Positions 34,254 through 43,258 of a stretch of DNA of 64,000 nt are shown in pieces (position 1 is the first letter of the stretch; each line of letters begins with the position of its first letter). The stretch spans positions 85,844 through 149,843 of the forward strand of contig JAIELY010000004.1 of assembly GCA_019752555.1 (NCBI GenBank), in the 5' to 3' direction. The position numbers and the translations under genes are program-made. Origin of the DNA: Rhabdochlamydiaceae bacterium (lineage in GTDB: Bacteria > Chlamydiota > Chlamydiia > Chlamydiales > Rhabdochlamydiaceae). The notes beneath the pieces are model-generated. The model did not search any database. It saw nothing but the letters and a program-made list of their open reading frames with translations, and had not been told where the DNA came from.

Positions 34254-35882
34254 TTAAGATTTTTTACTGTAAGAATAGATATATCCTAAACGCATCTCTT
34301 TAAGTGCTTTTTTCGTTGACACAGGATAGGTCCATCTATCATCGCAGCAATACCACTGCTTGTTCTTTCCTTCCTCTTTCAACACATAGGCAATATAATG
34401 TCCGCCGCCGAGCGAACCCTCTTGCACGCAGAATGCATTGCATTGATAATCAAGTGGAGCACCCGCTGGCTCATCCACTAATCCTGGATCTAAAGTCAGT
34501 TCACTTGGAAGATCAAATGGATCATGATTCACAACACTCACACATAATCCATATTTAATGTGATGCGTAAAACGCTTCACATGAAACACTAATTCATCCG
34601 GCGCTTGGGAAAATTTGAGCTGAACTACAGCTCCCGTTTTCTTACCCGTCTGTTCGTTTCTGTAATCGGGCGCATCTCTTCTAAAAAAGCGAGCCAACGA
34701 TTCCTCAAATGACAAATCGCGTTTTCTTCTTTTTTTCCCTTCTCTTACATTCAACTCCAAATCGATCATCGCTTTGGCATCGGCATTTTTTGTGCTTGAG
34801 GTATAAGCGTATTTTTCTCCTTTAAGCCCTCCAGAAACAACAACCTCCCGATTGAATCGGTAAAGGGCATTGCCCCCCTGAAAACAAGCATGAAAAAAAT
34901 TGGCTGCATCATCTTGACCAGATGTGCGCACATCCCCGTTTGAGAGCTTCTTTAAATCTTTTCTTAATGGGATTGTAACGCTCTTTTTTACATTGGACAG
35001 CCCCTGCTCTTGAGCTTGCCGATAAGAGTTTAATATCCTGTGAAGCCTTGGCACGTTAACCGCAGCCTGCTCTAAAAGACGAGGTGAGGAATGGATCAAG
35101 ACCTGTAAAGCAGAGATAACCCAACAATGATCAGAGGGGTTGCGCAACCCAACAGGGGGCCTTGTATCTGTGACTAAAGAAGTGCCCCTTGTCTCTATGT
35201 GCTCCGGCGCAGAAGTAGAAGCATCATCGCTTCCTGTTTGCTCTTGAGCTTCAGGCAGCACTGCTGAAGGAGGCATTAAGTGGCGCCGTGAAGTAGAAAC
35301 AGAGCCGCTACCGATCAAGTCTCCCAATTGCAGCCCTATCTCCTTTTGCATCCGTTTGTGCAATTGCTGAATGTTGCCCTTGACATGTTCAACAAGCCTA
35401 TATTTCTTACTCGACGGCTCAACCGACAATAACAGCGGAGGGAAACTCATTTTCAATGCTGCATAAGCACGAACATATCGAGAAAGATTTTTTTCCGTAA
35501 CAGCTGCCTCAAGCGCTTTAAAGCGAACTTTGTAGGCATCGTAATTCACTTTCAAATCGCGGATATAACTCTTAGTTAAGTTATTAAAATCGATTGTCTG
35601 TAAAAAACCGCACGAGCGCTTAAATTCACTATGAAATTCTTTTAGACGTGTAATTTTCTCTCGTATCTTCTTTTTATTACCGCTTTCTCCTTCGCACAAA
35701 TGGAGAAAAAATTTCAAATCCGTGTGCGCTACAAGGTATTTGTTATAGATTTTTGTGATTCTTTCAGAGCCTTGTTCATCTTCACTCAGCATTAACTGCA
35801 CAGTAAGAGAATCATAGACGTCATACTTTGCATCCATTAAATCAAATATTTTTTGATCGCGCGTTACAGAAAAAGCTGACAT
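34254..35882 (-). CDS. Ubiquitin-specific-protease-like (C19) deubiquitinase candidate
   Basis: A 542-residue protein. Residues 1-235 are helical and unassigned. From about 243 the USP fold begins: Cys box GLRNPSDHCWVISALQ (Cys253), similar to the GLxNxGNTC box of eukaryotic USPs. The His box GGGHYIAYV (His495) and CCDDRW (Asp514/515) complete a Cys-His-Asp triad. Between them is an FHVKRF strand typical of USPs. USPs cleave ubiquitin from proteins. Bacteria have no ubiquitin, so the target would be in the host. No signal peptide is visible. It has its own promoter and shares a terminator with npt1. Confidence 0.85.
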   Translation of the reverse strand: MSAFSVTRDQKIFDLMDAKYDVYDSLTVQLMLSEDEQGSERITKIYNKYLVAHTDLKFFLHLCEGESGNKKKIREKITRLKEFHSEFKRSCGFLQTIDFNNLTKSYIRDLKVNYDAYKVRFKALEAAVTEKNLSRYVRAYAALKMSFPPLLLSVEPSSKKYRLVEHVKGNIQQLHKRMQKEIGLQLGDLIGSGSVSTSRRHLMPPSAVLPEAQEQTGSDDASTSAPEHIETRGTSLVTDTRPPVGLRNPSDHCWVISALQVLIHSSPRLLEQAAVNVPRLHRILNSYRQAQEQGLSNVKKSVTIPLRKDLKKLSNGDVRTSGQDDAANFFHACFQGGNALYRFNREVVVSGGLKGEKYAYTSSTKNADAKAMIDLELNVREGKKRRKRDLSFEESLARFFRRDAPDYRNEQTGKKTGAVVQLKFSQAPDELVFHVKRFTHHIKYGLCVSVVNHDPFDLPSELTLDPGLVDEPAGAPLDYQCNAFCVQEGSLGGGHYIAYVLKEEGKNKQWYCCDDRWTYPVSTKKALKEMRLGYIYSYSKKS

Positions 35883-35909
35883 GGTTAACCCTCATGATTT
35901 TTAACAATT

Positions 35910-35938
35910 ATTTTAACTTATCCACCTCTAAAAGTCAA
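35910..35938 (-). promoter_or_regulatory. Promoter of the first USP-like gene
   Basis: On the minus strand TTGACT, 17 bases, TAAAAT, about 20 bases upstream of the ATG's ribosome binding site (GAGGG). Confidence 0.6.
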
Positions 35939-36034
35939 ATCAATAGGATTAATAGCAAAGACAAAAAACAAAATAATTAATTTTATAAAACAGATAAATT
36001 TATTTAATTCAAACGAAAAAACATTTGATTTTTT

Positions 36035-36064
36035 TTGCCGAGAAATTCATCTATCCGCTACAAT
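36035..36064 (+). promoter_or_regulatory. Promoter of the leader ORF and amino-acid ABC operon
   Basis: TTGCCG (36035-36040), 18 bases, TACAAT (36059-36064). A small 6-bp hairpin (36064-36078) lies between this and the Shine-Dalgarno of the leader ORF. Confidence 0.45.
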
Positions 36065-36096
36065 GAGATCGAATCTCAAAAAGGAGGCTATTCCCT

Positions 36097-36201
36097 ATGC
36101 AATTGAGTACCTGCTGGCCCATACGCACGTGTAGACCCATCAACCAATCCCTCATCTCTCCCCTCTTTTTTTCGCATCATCACGGACATTCGTCCAAGTA
36201 A
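36097..36201 (+). CDS. Putative leader peptide, 34 residues, His-rich near the end
   Basis: A 34-codon frame with a strong Shine-Dalgarno, AAGGAGG (36081-36087), 9 bases before the ATG. The peptide starts MQLSTCWPIR and ends SHHHGHSSK, with four His codons in five (CAT CAT CAC GGA CAT at 36175-36189). About 30 bases after its stop a hairpin (36233-36264, arms AGTCA/AATCC and GGATT/TGACT with a 2-base bulge) is followed by T6. This resembles a histidine attenuator ahead of an amino-acid transporter operon. The peptide may have no other function. The assignment is inference from context. Confidence 0.4.
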   Translation: MQLSTCWPIRTCRPINQSLISPLFFSHHHGHSSK

Positions 36202-36232
36202 TCTCATTTTTTATTTTTTTTGAATCCTTATG

Positions 36233-36274
36233 AGTCATTAATCCTTTTCTAAATGGATTTGACTGGCATTTTTT
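36233..36274 (+). terminator. Possible attenuator hairpin upstream of the ABC operon
   Basis: AGTCA (36233-36237) and AATCC (36240-36244) pair with GGATT (36255-36259) and TGACT (36260-36264); a T6 run follows at 36269-36274. A second AATCC at 36223-36227 could compete for the same GGATT. The stem is weak and AT-rich. Confidence 0.3.
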
Positions 36275-36310
36275 AAATTATTTTTTAACACACTCAAGAT
36301 GGAGATGTTT

Positions 36311-37075
36311 ATGCTTAAATTTAAAGCAATTATTTTAATTTTAATCGGAATGACCGCCTCATATTTGAACGGATCTGAAAAGCCGACTCTAAACGTGGGC
36401 ACAACATCGGGTTACGCCCCCTTTGTCAGCCTCAATGCTCAAGGAGAATATGAAGGCTTTGACATTGATGTAGCAGAGCTTCTTGCTAAAGAGCTTAACC
36501 GCAAACTGGTAATCAAAGACTTAGGAAGCATGCCAAGTTTATTTATAGGGCTTAAACAGGGGAAAATTGACGTTGCCATCTGGGCAATCTCGATCACACC
36601 TGAGAGGCTCAAACAAATGAACATGATTCCCTACCAAGGAAATGGTGAGAGCACATTTCCTCTTCTTTTCTGGAAACAAATTCCTGAGGAGATGACAAGC
36701 CTCGAAGACTTAGAGCGGAGTAAAAAATACACAATCAGCGTTGAAGTAGGAAGTTATCAGGAGCAAGTGCTACGGGCTTATCCGTCCATTCCTCGTGTAG
36801 ATGCAGATAAGATCACAGATGCTCTTCTTAACTTGAAATTCAAAAAAGTGACAGCCATTGCCATTGAACCTGCGATCCTTCCCAATCTCTTAAAACAAAA
36901 CCCCGAACTGCGGGTTTTAAATTGTCCCCTACCCAAAGAACTCCAAGAACAAGGAAATGGAATTGCGCTCACAAAAGAAAACACTGGGCTAACTGCTGAA
37001 ATTCAAAGGGCTATTGAGAATTTACGCGCTCAAGGAAAACTTCAGGAACTAGAAAAAAAATGGGGGCTGCAATGA
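36311..37075 (+). CDS. Amino-acid ABC transporter substrate-binding protein
   Basis: A 254-residue periplasmic binding protein of the SBP_bac_3 family. N-terminal signal peptide (MLKFKAIILILIGMTASYLNG), then TLNVGTTSGYAPF, GFDIDVAELLAKEL and KQGKIDVAIWAISITPER. These are the ligand-pocket regions. The start at 36311 is chosen because GGAG lies 6 bases upstream; two in-frame ATGs at 36299 and 36305 overlap that site. The family binds polar or basic amino acids; the Chlamydia relative ArtJ binds arginine. It overlaps the permease by ATGA. Confidence 0.9.
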   Translation: MLKFKAIILILIGMTASYLNGSEKPTLNVGTTSGYAPFVSLNAQGEYEGFDIDVAELLAKELNRKLVIKDLGSMPSLFIGLKQGKIDVAIWAISITPERLKQMNMIPYQGNGESTFPLLFWKQIPEEMTSLEDLERSKKYTISVEVGSYQEQVLRAYPSIPRVDADKITDALLNLKFKKVTAIAIEPAILPNLLKQNPELRVLNCPLPKELQEQGNGIALTKENTGLTAEIQRAIENLRAQGKLQELEKKWGLQ

Positions 37076-37743
37076 TGAACAATTACACAGAATTTCTTTT
37101 CCGCTCATATCCTCTATTTGCTCAAGGAATGTGGATGACGATAAAACTTGTCATCTCTGCTTCGATCATCAGCTTGATCTTAGGCGTGATTTTTGGAAGC
37201 GCTTCTTCAAAGAGGCTCAAAATCCGCGGATTTTCCGCTCTTATCGAAACAGTGACGTTTATCTTTCGATCAGTTCCATTCTATGTACAGCTTTTAATTG
37301 CCTATTTCGTTCTACCAACTCTGCTAAAGATCGATCTAAGCCCTTTTCTTGCTTCAACTTTTGCATTGGGAATATGCTCTTCCGCTTACGTCTGTCAAAT
37401 CATTCGCAGTGGAATCAATGCAATCCCAGCAACTCAATGGGAAAGCGCTTTTTCTTTAGGATATGGATTATTCTCAACCTTACGAACGATCATTTTTCCT
37501 CAGGTGCTACGCAATGTGCTTCCGGCCCTTAATAACGAGCTCGAAGCCTTGCTAAAAAGCACAGCCATTGCAGCCTCGATTGGCTTGCTTGAGCTCACCC
37601 GAATGGGGATGAATCTTGTGTCTCGCGAGATGATGCCAATCGAAGTCTACCTCACCCTTGCCTTATTTTATTTGTGTCTCTCTGGGCTCTTTCAGAGCCT
37701 TAGCCGCTATTTTGAAAGGAGATTGTGCAATGTTAAAAACTGA
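37072..37743 (+). CDS. Amino-acid ABC transporter permease
   Basis: A 223-residue HisM/GlnP-type inner-membrane permease with about five hydrophobic segments. FRSVPFYVQLLIAYF and the cytoplasmic EAA loop at about 129-150 (QWESAFSLGYGLFSTLR) are diagnostic. Its start overlaps the stop of the binding-protein gene, and its last 14 bases overlap the ATPase gene. Confidence 0.92.
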   Translation: MMNNYTEFLFRSYPLFAQGMWMTIKLVISASIISLILGVIFGSASSKRLKIRGFSALIETVTFIFRSVPFYVQLLIAYFVLPTLLKIDLSPFLASTFALGICSSAYVCQIIRSGINAIPATQWESAFSLGYGLFSTLRTIIFPQVLRNVLPALNNELEALLKSTAIAASIGLLELTRMGMNLVSREMMPIEVYLTLALFYLCLSGLFQSLSRYFERRLCNVKN

Positions 37744-38440
37744 AAAGCTCACGCTTAAAAAAGAAAAAAATGAGATATTAAAAGAAATCACGCTTGAAAT
37801 CCCACGAGGTCGGACCACTCTGCTTTTGGGAAAAAGCGGTTCGGGAAAAACCACACTGCTGCGCTGTCTTGCACAGTTAGAAAAGCCCACATCCGGTGCG
37901 ATCACCTATGAGGGAACACCCCTATCCACGAAAACAAGAAAGCAAAAAGCACAACTCATAGGATTTGTCGCGCAATCCTACCCCTTGTTTCCTCACATGA
38001 CAGCTTTAGATAACTGCGCTCATCCGCTCAAAAGCGTCTATCGACTTCCGAAAGAGCTGGCACTAGATAAAGCAAGACAAATGCTCGATCGCTTCTCCCT
38101 TGGTTGCTATTGCAAGGCTTTTCCATCGACTCTATCTGGAGGGCAACAGCAGCGCGTTGCGCTCGCCCGCGCCCTCTTGCTCGATCCAGCATTTCTTCTC
38201 TTTGATGAACCCACCTCTGCACTCGACCCGGAAAACACAGAGCTTTTGACTGAAATGATTCAAGAGCGATGCCAAGAGGGAAAAGCAGTTGTGATTGCAA
38301 GCCAGGATATGGTTTTTGCGTCAAAAGTGGTAGATATTGCCTATTTTTTAGAAAAAGGAAGATGCTGCGAAGAATTTGACCTGCGAAAAACCAAGCAGTT
38401 GAATTCTGAAAGTAAACTCAAGGAGTTTTTGTTCTTATGA
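37730..38440 (+). CDS. Amino-acid ABC transporter ATPase
   Basis: A 236-residue ATPase: Walker A GKSGSGKTTLLR, Q-loop FVAQSYPLF, signature LSGGQQQRVALARALL, Walker B AFLLFDEPTSALDP. The switch His is replaced (VVIASQDMVFA), since the family usually has THE/TH at that place. The ATG at 37730 follows AAAGGAG. Its end overlaps the convergent protease-like gene by 6 bases. It completes the three-gene importer. Confidence 0.92.
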   Translation: MLKTEKLTLKKEKNEILKEITLEIPRGRTTLLLGKSGSGKTTLLRCLAQLEKPTSGAITYEGTPLSTKTRKQKAQLIGFVAQSYPLFPHMTALDNCAHPLKSVYRLPKELALDKARQMLDRFSLGCYCKAFPSTLSGGQQQRVALARALLLDPAFLLFDEPTSALDPENTELLTEMIQERCQEGKAVVIASQDMVFASKVVDIAYFLEKGRCCEEFDLRKTKQLNSESKLKEFLFL

Positions 38441-39511
38441 AATTTTCACAAAATGATAAACATAGCCCTGCTTCATTTGAGCTAATGCTTCTTGTGTGGA
38501 AACAGGTTTTACATGAGCATCGTTGCACAGATACCACTGAGTCCCTTCTTTGCGATAGGCATAATAGTGGCCCCCATTTAAACTGCCTTCATGGACAATA
38601 AACCCTTGGCATTCATATTCAGGGGGATTTTTTTGAGCGGACTCGACTGAACCGGGCGGTAATCGGATCGTTGCTGGCACAGAAAAATCGCCCGTCAGCT
38701 TGCGGCCGACAACACGCCCTCTTTCCTGTACATGAATAAAACGCTGCATTTGGATCATTAAATCCATTGGCGCCTCTTCCATCGAACGCTGCGTGATGGC
38801 ACCGCGGCAGTTTCGGACATGATCCCAGTAGTCTTTGGTGAAAAATTTAAAAAAGCGGGAGAATTTTTGCTGAAACGTAGTGTCTAAACCACCCATTGGC
38901 AAACTAATCATCGAGGCTTGATAAGAGGTTGTCGGACGCCCGTTGATTGTTTGGCTAAGCTGAACCGATCCTCGAAAAAACTGATTTAATGAATCCGCAG
39001 CATCGATATGTCCACGCGCTTCGATATCTCCTTGAGTTGCAGCTGTGAGGTAGCCTCTTACTTTTTCTACAGCATCGCCTCTGACTGATGACTGACCGTT
39101 GCGCTCGGCTTCAAAACGGGCCTGTGTCACATAGCCAACTGCAGGACAGTTAGATCGCGCAATCCGTTCTAAACGGGGGTTTTTGAGTAATTGCATCACC
39201 GCATTAAGCGAGCAATTGTCTCCTCTTGGATTTTGAAACCCCATCTGATGACCCGAAAGTGGCAGCGCAGTGGATCTGGCAAACGAAAAATAAATCCCTG
39301 CAAGAAGAGCTAATCCCGCAACAGTAAGGCCTGTTAAAGCAATCGGTGACACTGTCACGGCAAGGGTGACAGATGTTGCAATGGCAACCGTTGAAAGGAG
39401 CAAGCAGGCAAGCACCTTCGCATTGATCTTAAAATCAAGCGTACTCAATAGAGTAGGGACTGCATTCAGTCCTTGGATTTGCCCGTTATTAACCGCATCA
39501 ACTCTAACCAT
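38435..39511 (-). CDS. USP-like deubiquitinase candidate with Inc-like double membrane segment
   Basis: A 358-residue protein. Residues about 32-55 and 57-77 are two closely spaced hydrophobic segments separated by a short turn (SPIA), the bilobed pattern of chlamydial inclusion-membrane (Inc) proteins. The rest is a compact USP-like domain: GFQNPRGDNCSLNAVMQLL (Cys100), MQMQRF-type strand, GGHYYAYR (His315) and LCNDAH (Asn330/Asp331). If secreted, the catalytic domain would face the host cytosol. It shares the Cys- and His-box pattern with the 34254-35882 protein. Promoter TTGAAT-17-TATAAT lies upstream. Confidence 0.82.
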   Translation of the reverse strand: MVRVDAVNNGQIQGLNAVPTLLSTLDFKINAKVLACLLLSTVAIATSVTLAVTVSPIALTGLTVAGLALLAGIYFSFARSTALPLSGHQMGFQNPRGDNCSLNAVMQLLKNPRLERIARSNCPAVGYVTQARFEAERNGQSSVRGDAVEKVRGYLTAATQGDIEARGHIDAADSLNQFFRGSVQLSQTINGRPTTSYQASMISLPMGGLDTTFQQKFSRFFKFFTKDYWDHVRNCRGAITQRSMEEAPMDLMIQMQRFIHVQERGRVVGRKLTGDFSVPATIRLPPGSVESAQKNPPEYECQGFIVHEGSLNGGHYYAYRKEGTQWYLCNDAHVKPVSTQEALAQMKQGYVYHFVKIS

Positions 39512-39541
39512 AACATTAACTCTTTTCAGTTTATGTCATTT

Positions 39542-39570
39542 ATTATATCTAATAGACCAATTAAATTCAA
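39542..39570 (-). promoter_or_regulatory. Promoter of the second USP-like gene
   Basis: On the minus strand TTGAAT, 17 bases, TATAAT, about 30 bases before the ATG. Confidence 0.65.
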
Positions 39571-39691
39571 TAAACATGAATTTTAAACAAATATTAAATT
39601 TATATTTATTAATAAAATTTAATTGAATCATCGCTTAATCTTAGAGACAATCTAAACATAAAGAGGTTACATCAAGAAAAATAAAAAAATT

Positions 39692-40678
39692 TTAGCATCC
39701 GATCGATTCATCCATGTCTTCATCTGGAACAAACGACAGACTCTTTTCAACCCTCTCAGAGATGCTGATATAGCGTCCCTCTGGTTTTTCAGGTGTTTTT
39801 TTCATAAGAAAGCTTCCTGGCACCATTCCCTCCATGACAGCGCTCGCATTGGATAGGGATCTGTCAAAATGCCGAACGCAATCATCCCCTTGATCACAAC
39901 CGGAACGTTGAGAGACATATAACACCTCTTTTCCCGCTGTAACATTATAGCCCAACCAATCTGTTCTTCCCCTCCCATCAACAGATGCCCTCCGATCGCC
40001 TTTAGAAGTGCGGTTGAACAAAACAATCAGCTGTTTGTCCGATGTGATAAGGACCGAACGGGGTAAAAATGGATACCTCTTACGATGGAGCAAAAAAGGA
40101 CGCCCTTCGGCTTTAACAAACCGGAGCGCATCTCGAATTTCTTGGGCATGGTCTTCATGCGCAAAACAATTCAGCAGCTGCGGGCACCGATCGCGTAAAA
40201 ACGAATACGCTTTTGGCCCAAGAGGAATTTTGAGATCCGTTTCTTTGACATCAGATACCCGTTCATGGACATGCCGGTCAACCGATTTGATAAAGGCCGC
40301 AAGCCCGCTTGGCTGTCTAATCAGCCGTCTTGCTTCCGCATGAGAAAGATCTGTTTTATCGACAAGACTATCGACATTAACCCAACAAATCGAACGTCGA
40401 AGCTCGTCATGCAGCTGGCACCAGGAACGGGGACGCATGTGAAAGAGCCCATTTAGGAAAATATTATGGCTATTTCGAATTGCTATAGAACATTCCCAAT
40501 TGATTCTAAGCCGTTCATGCGAGCCATCTCTAAAAAAAACAGACCTCAGAGAACGGTCTTCCACTACTTGAACAAACAAATACCCAGATGCAGATTGATT
40601 TCTAAAAGATTCAAATGAATTATCCAAAACGGATCTATCTGAAGGCTCTAAAGTAAAGTGAACAGGATCGACTGCCAT
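39692..40678 (-). CDS. Hypothetical protein
   Basis: A 328-residue soluble protein without a signal peptide or membrane segment. It is rich in Arg, Asp and His, with an ending EDMDESIGC. I recognise no domain. The stretch SVLITSDKQLIVLFNR in the middle looks like a beta-rich core, but no catalytic motif is evident. It sits alone on the minus strand in the block with the USP-like genes and may be another accessory host-interaction gene; that is only positional inference. Confidence 0.65.
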   Translation of the reverse strand: MAVDPVHFTLEPSDRSVLDNSFESFRNQSASGYLFVQVVEDRSLRSVFFRDGSHERLRINWECSIAIRNSHNIFLNGLFHMRPRSWCQLHDELRRSICWVNVDSLVDKTDLSHAEARRLIRQPSGLAAFIKSVDRHVHERVSDVKETDLKIPLGPKAYSFLRDRCPQLLNCFAHEDHAQEIRDALRFVKAEGRPFLLHRKRYPFLPRSVLITSDKQLIVLFNRTSKGDRRASVDGRGRTDWLGYNVTAGKEVLYVSQRSGCDQGDDCVRHFDRSLSNASAVMEGMVPGSFLMKKTPEKPEGRYISISERVEKSLSFVPDEDMDESIGC

Positions 40679-40944
40679 ATAATCACCAAAACTTAATTTG
40701 CAAATTCTTGTTTTTTCAAAAAAACCAGATTCTTTGCAAATCGATGTTCAACCTATGGCAAATTAAAATCCAGCGCAATTTAACAATAAACTTAATTTTA
40801 ATTCGACCAGCCTTAAGCGCTAAACGCTTTTCCGATCTATTCACTCCCCTTCTTAATTCAAGAGAGCAGCTCATCGCTTGCTTTGATTCTTCTAATCGAC
40901 TAACATTTCAACACACACCAAAAAAGCCAAGCTAGATTTTTAAT

Positions 40945-42762
40945 ATGAAAGACACCCCCCCTTATAGCCTCGAGCGGATCCGCAACTTTTCTATCATTGC
41001 CCATATCGACCATGGAAAATCGACCATCGCCGACCGCCTTCTCGAACTTACAGGCGCAATTGAAGCGCGCAATATGCAAGAACAGGTTCTCGATGCGATG
41101 GATCTTGAAAGAGAACGGGGCATTACAATCAAGGCGCACCCGGTCACGATGTATTATCATGCAGAAGATGGGCTCATCTATCAGATCAACTTCATCGATA
41201 CCCCAGGACACGTTGATTTCACTTATGAAGTGTCCAGATCGCTTGCCGCGTGTGAAGGAGCTCTTCTTGTTGTCGATGCAGTGCAAGGCGTTCAAGCGCA
41301 AAGCCTTGCTAACGTGCATTTGGCAATCGAGCGGAATTTAGAGATTGTTCCCATCATCAATAAAATCGATCTACCCTCTGCAGATGTCGAAGGTGTTAAA
41401 CAACAGATCGAAGATGTGATCGGTCTAGATACATCCGATGCGATTTCATGCTCTGCAAAAACCGGCATTGGCATTAAACAGATCATGGAGAAAATTTTAA
41501 TCTCCGTTCCCGCTCCCCGCCCCCCTGAGGACGACATTCTACGCGCGCTTGTCTTTGATTCCCACTACGATCCCTACCGCGGGGTCATGGTGTATATCCG
41601 CGTCATCTCAGGCGAAATCAGCAAAAAAACACCCATTTTGATGATGGTGACAGGTAAAACATTCGAGGTGCAAGAAGTGGGGATTTTCTCTCCTGATGAG
41701 ATCCCTGTGGAAACACTGCGGCCAGGCGAGGTAGGCTATCTGTTAGCCAACATCAAAGTGACCTCTGATGTAAAAATTGGCGACACTGTCACAATGGCCC
41801 GCAAACCCGCTCCCGAGGCGCTGCCCGGGTTCCGCAATATCTCCCCCGTTGTCTACGCAGGGATTTATCCTGTTGATTCCTCCGATTTTGAGACGCTGCG
41901 CGATGCACTCTTTAAATTTCAGCTTAACGATTCTGCTCTACATGTCGAACAAGAGAGCAGCATGGCACTCGGCTTTGGCTTCCGTTGCGGCTTTTTAGGT
42001 CTTTTACATCTTGAAATCGTCTTTGAACGCCTGCAAAGAGAATTCGACCTCGACATCATCACCACAGCGCCAAGTGTCATTTACAAGTTCACCTTAACCG
42101 ACGGCACGCTGTTAAATATCGACAACGTCGCCCATTTTCCAGACCCCACTTTCATTGAGTACATCGAAGAGCCCTGGGTAAAAAGCCACATCATGGCGCC
42201 AAGTGAATATCTCGGCGCAATCATGAGCCTTGGGATGGAAAAACGGGGCGAGTTAGTGAAAACCGAGACAATTGATGGAAAGCGACTACTGCTGACATAC
42301 CGCCTACCTTTAAACGAAATCATCACCGATTTTAACGATAAATTAAAATCGGTCACACGCGGATATGGTTCTTTTGACTATGAGTTTGATAAATATGAGA
42401 TCGGCGACATTGTAAAACTCGAGATCCGAGTCAACGAAGAGCCCGTTGACGCCTTCTCGTGTCTTGTCCACCGCACAAAAGCAGAGGGCAAGGGACGCGC
42501 CATCTGCAAAAAACTCGTCGACGTCATCCCAATGCAGCAATTTAAAGTCCCCGTTCAAGCTGCGATCGGCGGTAAAATCGTAGCTCGCGAGACGATCCGC
42601 GCCATCACCAAAAACGTCACCGCAAAATGCTACGGCGGAGATATCACCCGCAAACGCAAACTCTGGGAAAAACAAAAAGAGGGTAAGAAGCGGATGAAGG
42701 AGATTGGCAAAGTCAACATCCCTCAATCTGCATTCATGGAAGTCTTAAAAGCGAGAGAGTAG
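40945..42762 (+). CDS. lepA: Elongation factor 4 (LepA)
   Basis: A 605-residue translational GTPase of normal length. G1 AHIDHGKST (about 18-26), G2 region [11 protein letters not shown]3 DTPGHVDF, G4 NKIDLPSAD and G5 SAKTG are intact. The C-terminal domain ends [20 protein letters not shown], typical of EF4. It back-translocates stalled ribosomes. CT064 counterpart, between npt1 and gnd as in C. trachomatis apart from the inserted block. Confidence 0.98.
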   Translation: MKDTPPYSLERIRNFSIIAHIDHGKSTIADRLLELTGAIEARNMQEQVLDAMDLERERGITIKAHPVTMYYHAEDGLIYQINFIDTPGHVDFTYEVSRSLAACEGALLVVDAVQGVQAQSLANVHLAIERNLEIVPIINKIDLPSADVEGVKQQIEDVIGLDTSDAISCSAKTGIGIKQIMEKILISVPAPRPPEDDILRALVFDSHYDPYRGVMVYIRVISGEISKKTPILMMVTGKTFEVQEVGIFSPDEIPVETLRPGEVGYLLANIKVTSDVKIGDTVTMARKPAPEALPGFRNISPVVYAGIYPVDSSDFETLRDALFKFQLNDSALHVEQESSMALGFGFRCGFLGLLHLEIVFERLQREFDLDIITTAPSVIYKFTLTDGTLLNIDNVAHFPDPTFIEYIEEPWVKSHIMAPSEYLGAIMSLGMEKRGELVKTETIDGKRLLLTYRLPLNEIITDFNDKLKSVTRGYGSFDYEFDKYEIGDIVKLEIRVNEEPVDAFSCLVHRTKAEGKGRAICKKLVDVIPMQQFKVPVQAAIGGKIVARETIRAITKNVTAKCYGGDITRKRKLWEKQKEGKKRMKEIGKVNIPQSAFMEVLKARE

Positions 42763-42781
42763 CGCCCACATTTTCTCATCT

Positions 42782-42804
42782 AAGCCGGCGTTAGCCGGCT
42801 TTTC
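42782..42804 (+). terminator. Terminator of lepA
   Basis: AAGCCGGC (42782-42789) and GCCGGCTT (42794-42801) form a perfect 8-bp stem with a GTTA loop and a short T-run. Confidence 0.88.
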
Positions 42805-42862
42805 ATCAGATTCTATAAATTAAGGGAATTACGCATTTCTCCAAGCAGCCAGATCTCACATC

Positions 42863-42956
42863 AACCCAGCGAAAAGTCAATAAAAACTCGTGTTTTCGCC
42901 AGGTTTAACGACAAAACCAGCGGAAACAAGGATTTTTATTGACTTTTCGCTGGGTT
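42863..42956. repeat. MITE-like element with 24-bp perfect inverted repeats
   Basis: Arms at 42863-42886 and 42933-42956 are perfect reverse complements (24 bp, outer end AACCCAGCGAAAAG). The 46-base centre holds a degenerate inner copy: TTTTCGCCAGGTTTAA at 42893-42908 resembles TTTTCGCTGGGTTTAA at 42944-42959. The element lies directly before a truncated gene. No transposase is present. Confidence 0.75.
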
Positions 42957-42965
42957 TAAATATAA

Positions 42966-43223
42966 CAAGGTGCCCAAATCGACCTTGTGATCGATCGAGC
43001 AGATAAGTGCATCAATCTCTGTGAAATGAAATACAGCGATTCAGAATTTGTGATTGAAAAATCCTATGTCGCGAAATTACAAACAAAAAAACAAGTGTTT
43101 AGAGAATACACAGGCACATCGAAAACCTTATTTACAACCCTTGTAACCACATATGGCGTTAAAAAAAACGCCCACTATCTAGCCATCGTAGATCAACAGC
43201 TGACAATGGACGCTCTTTTTTAA
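42966..43223 (+). pseudogene. C-terminal fragment of an AAA ATPase/nuclease-like protein
   Basis: The frame reads GAQIDLVIDRADKCINLCEM then KYSDSEFVIEKSY, KLQTKKQVFREYTGTSK and MDALF. This looks like the C-terminal DUF234/PD-(D/E)XK-like part of an ATP-binding protein family. The conserved ID.VI...INLCE.K pattern is the restriction-endonuclease-like core. An in-frame stop at 42963 and the inverted-repeat element just upstream show that the rest of the gene is missing. It is a remnant, possibly cut by insertion of the element. The GTG at 42987 is not a convincing start. Confidence 0.75.
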
Positions 43224-43258
43224 TAGCAGTCTATTGGGGATCGCAGAAGAAAACAGGA

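Noticed and set aside
42987..43223. A separate small gene of 78 residues
   Set aside because: The frame continues upstream into conserved sequence and stops at an in-frame TAA next to the inverted repeat, so it is a gene fragment.
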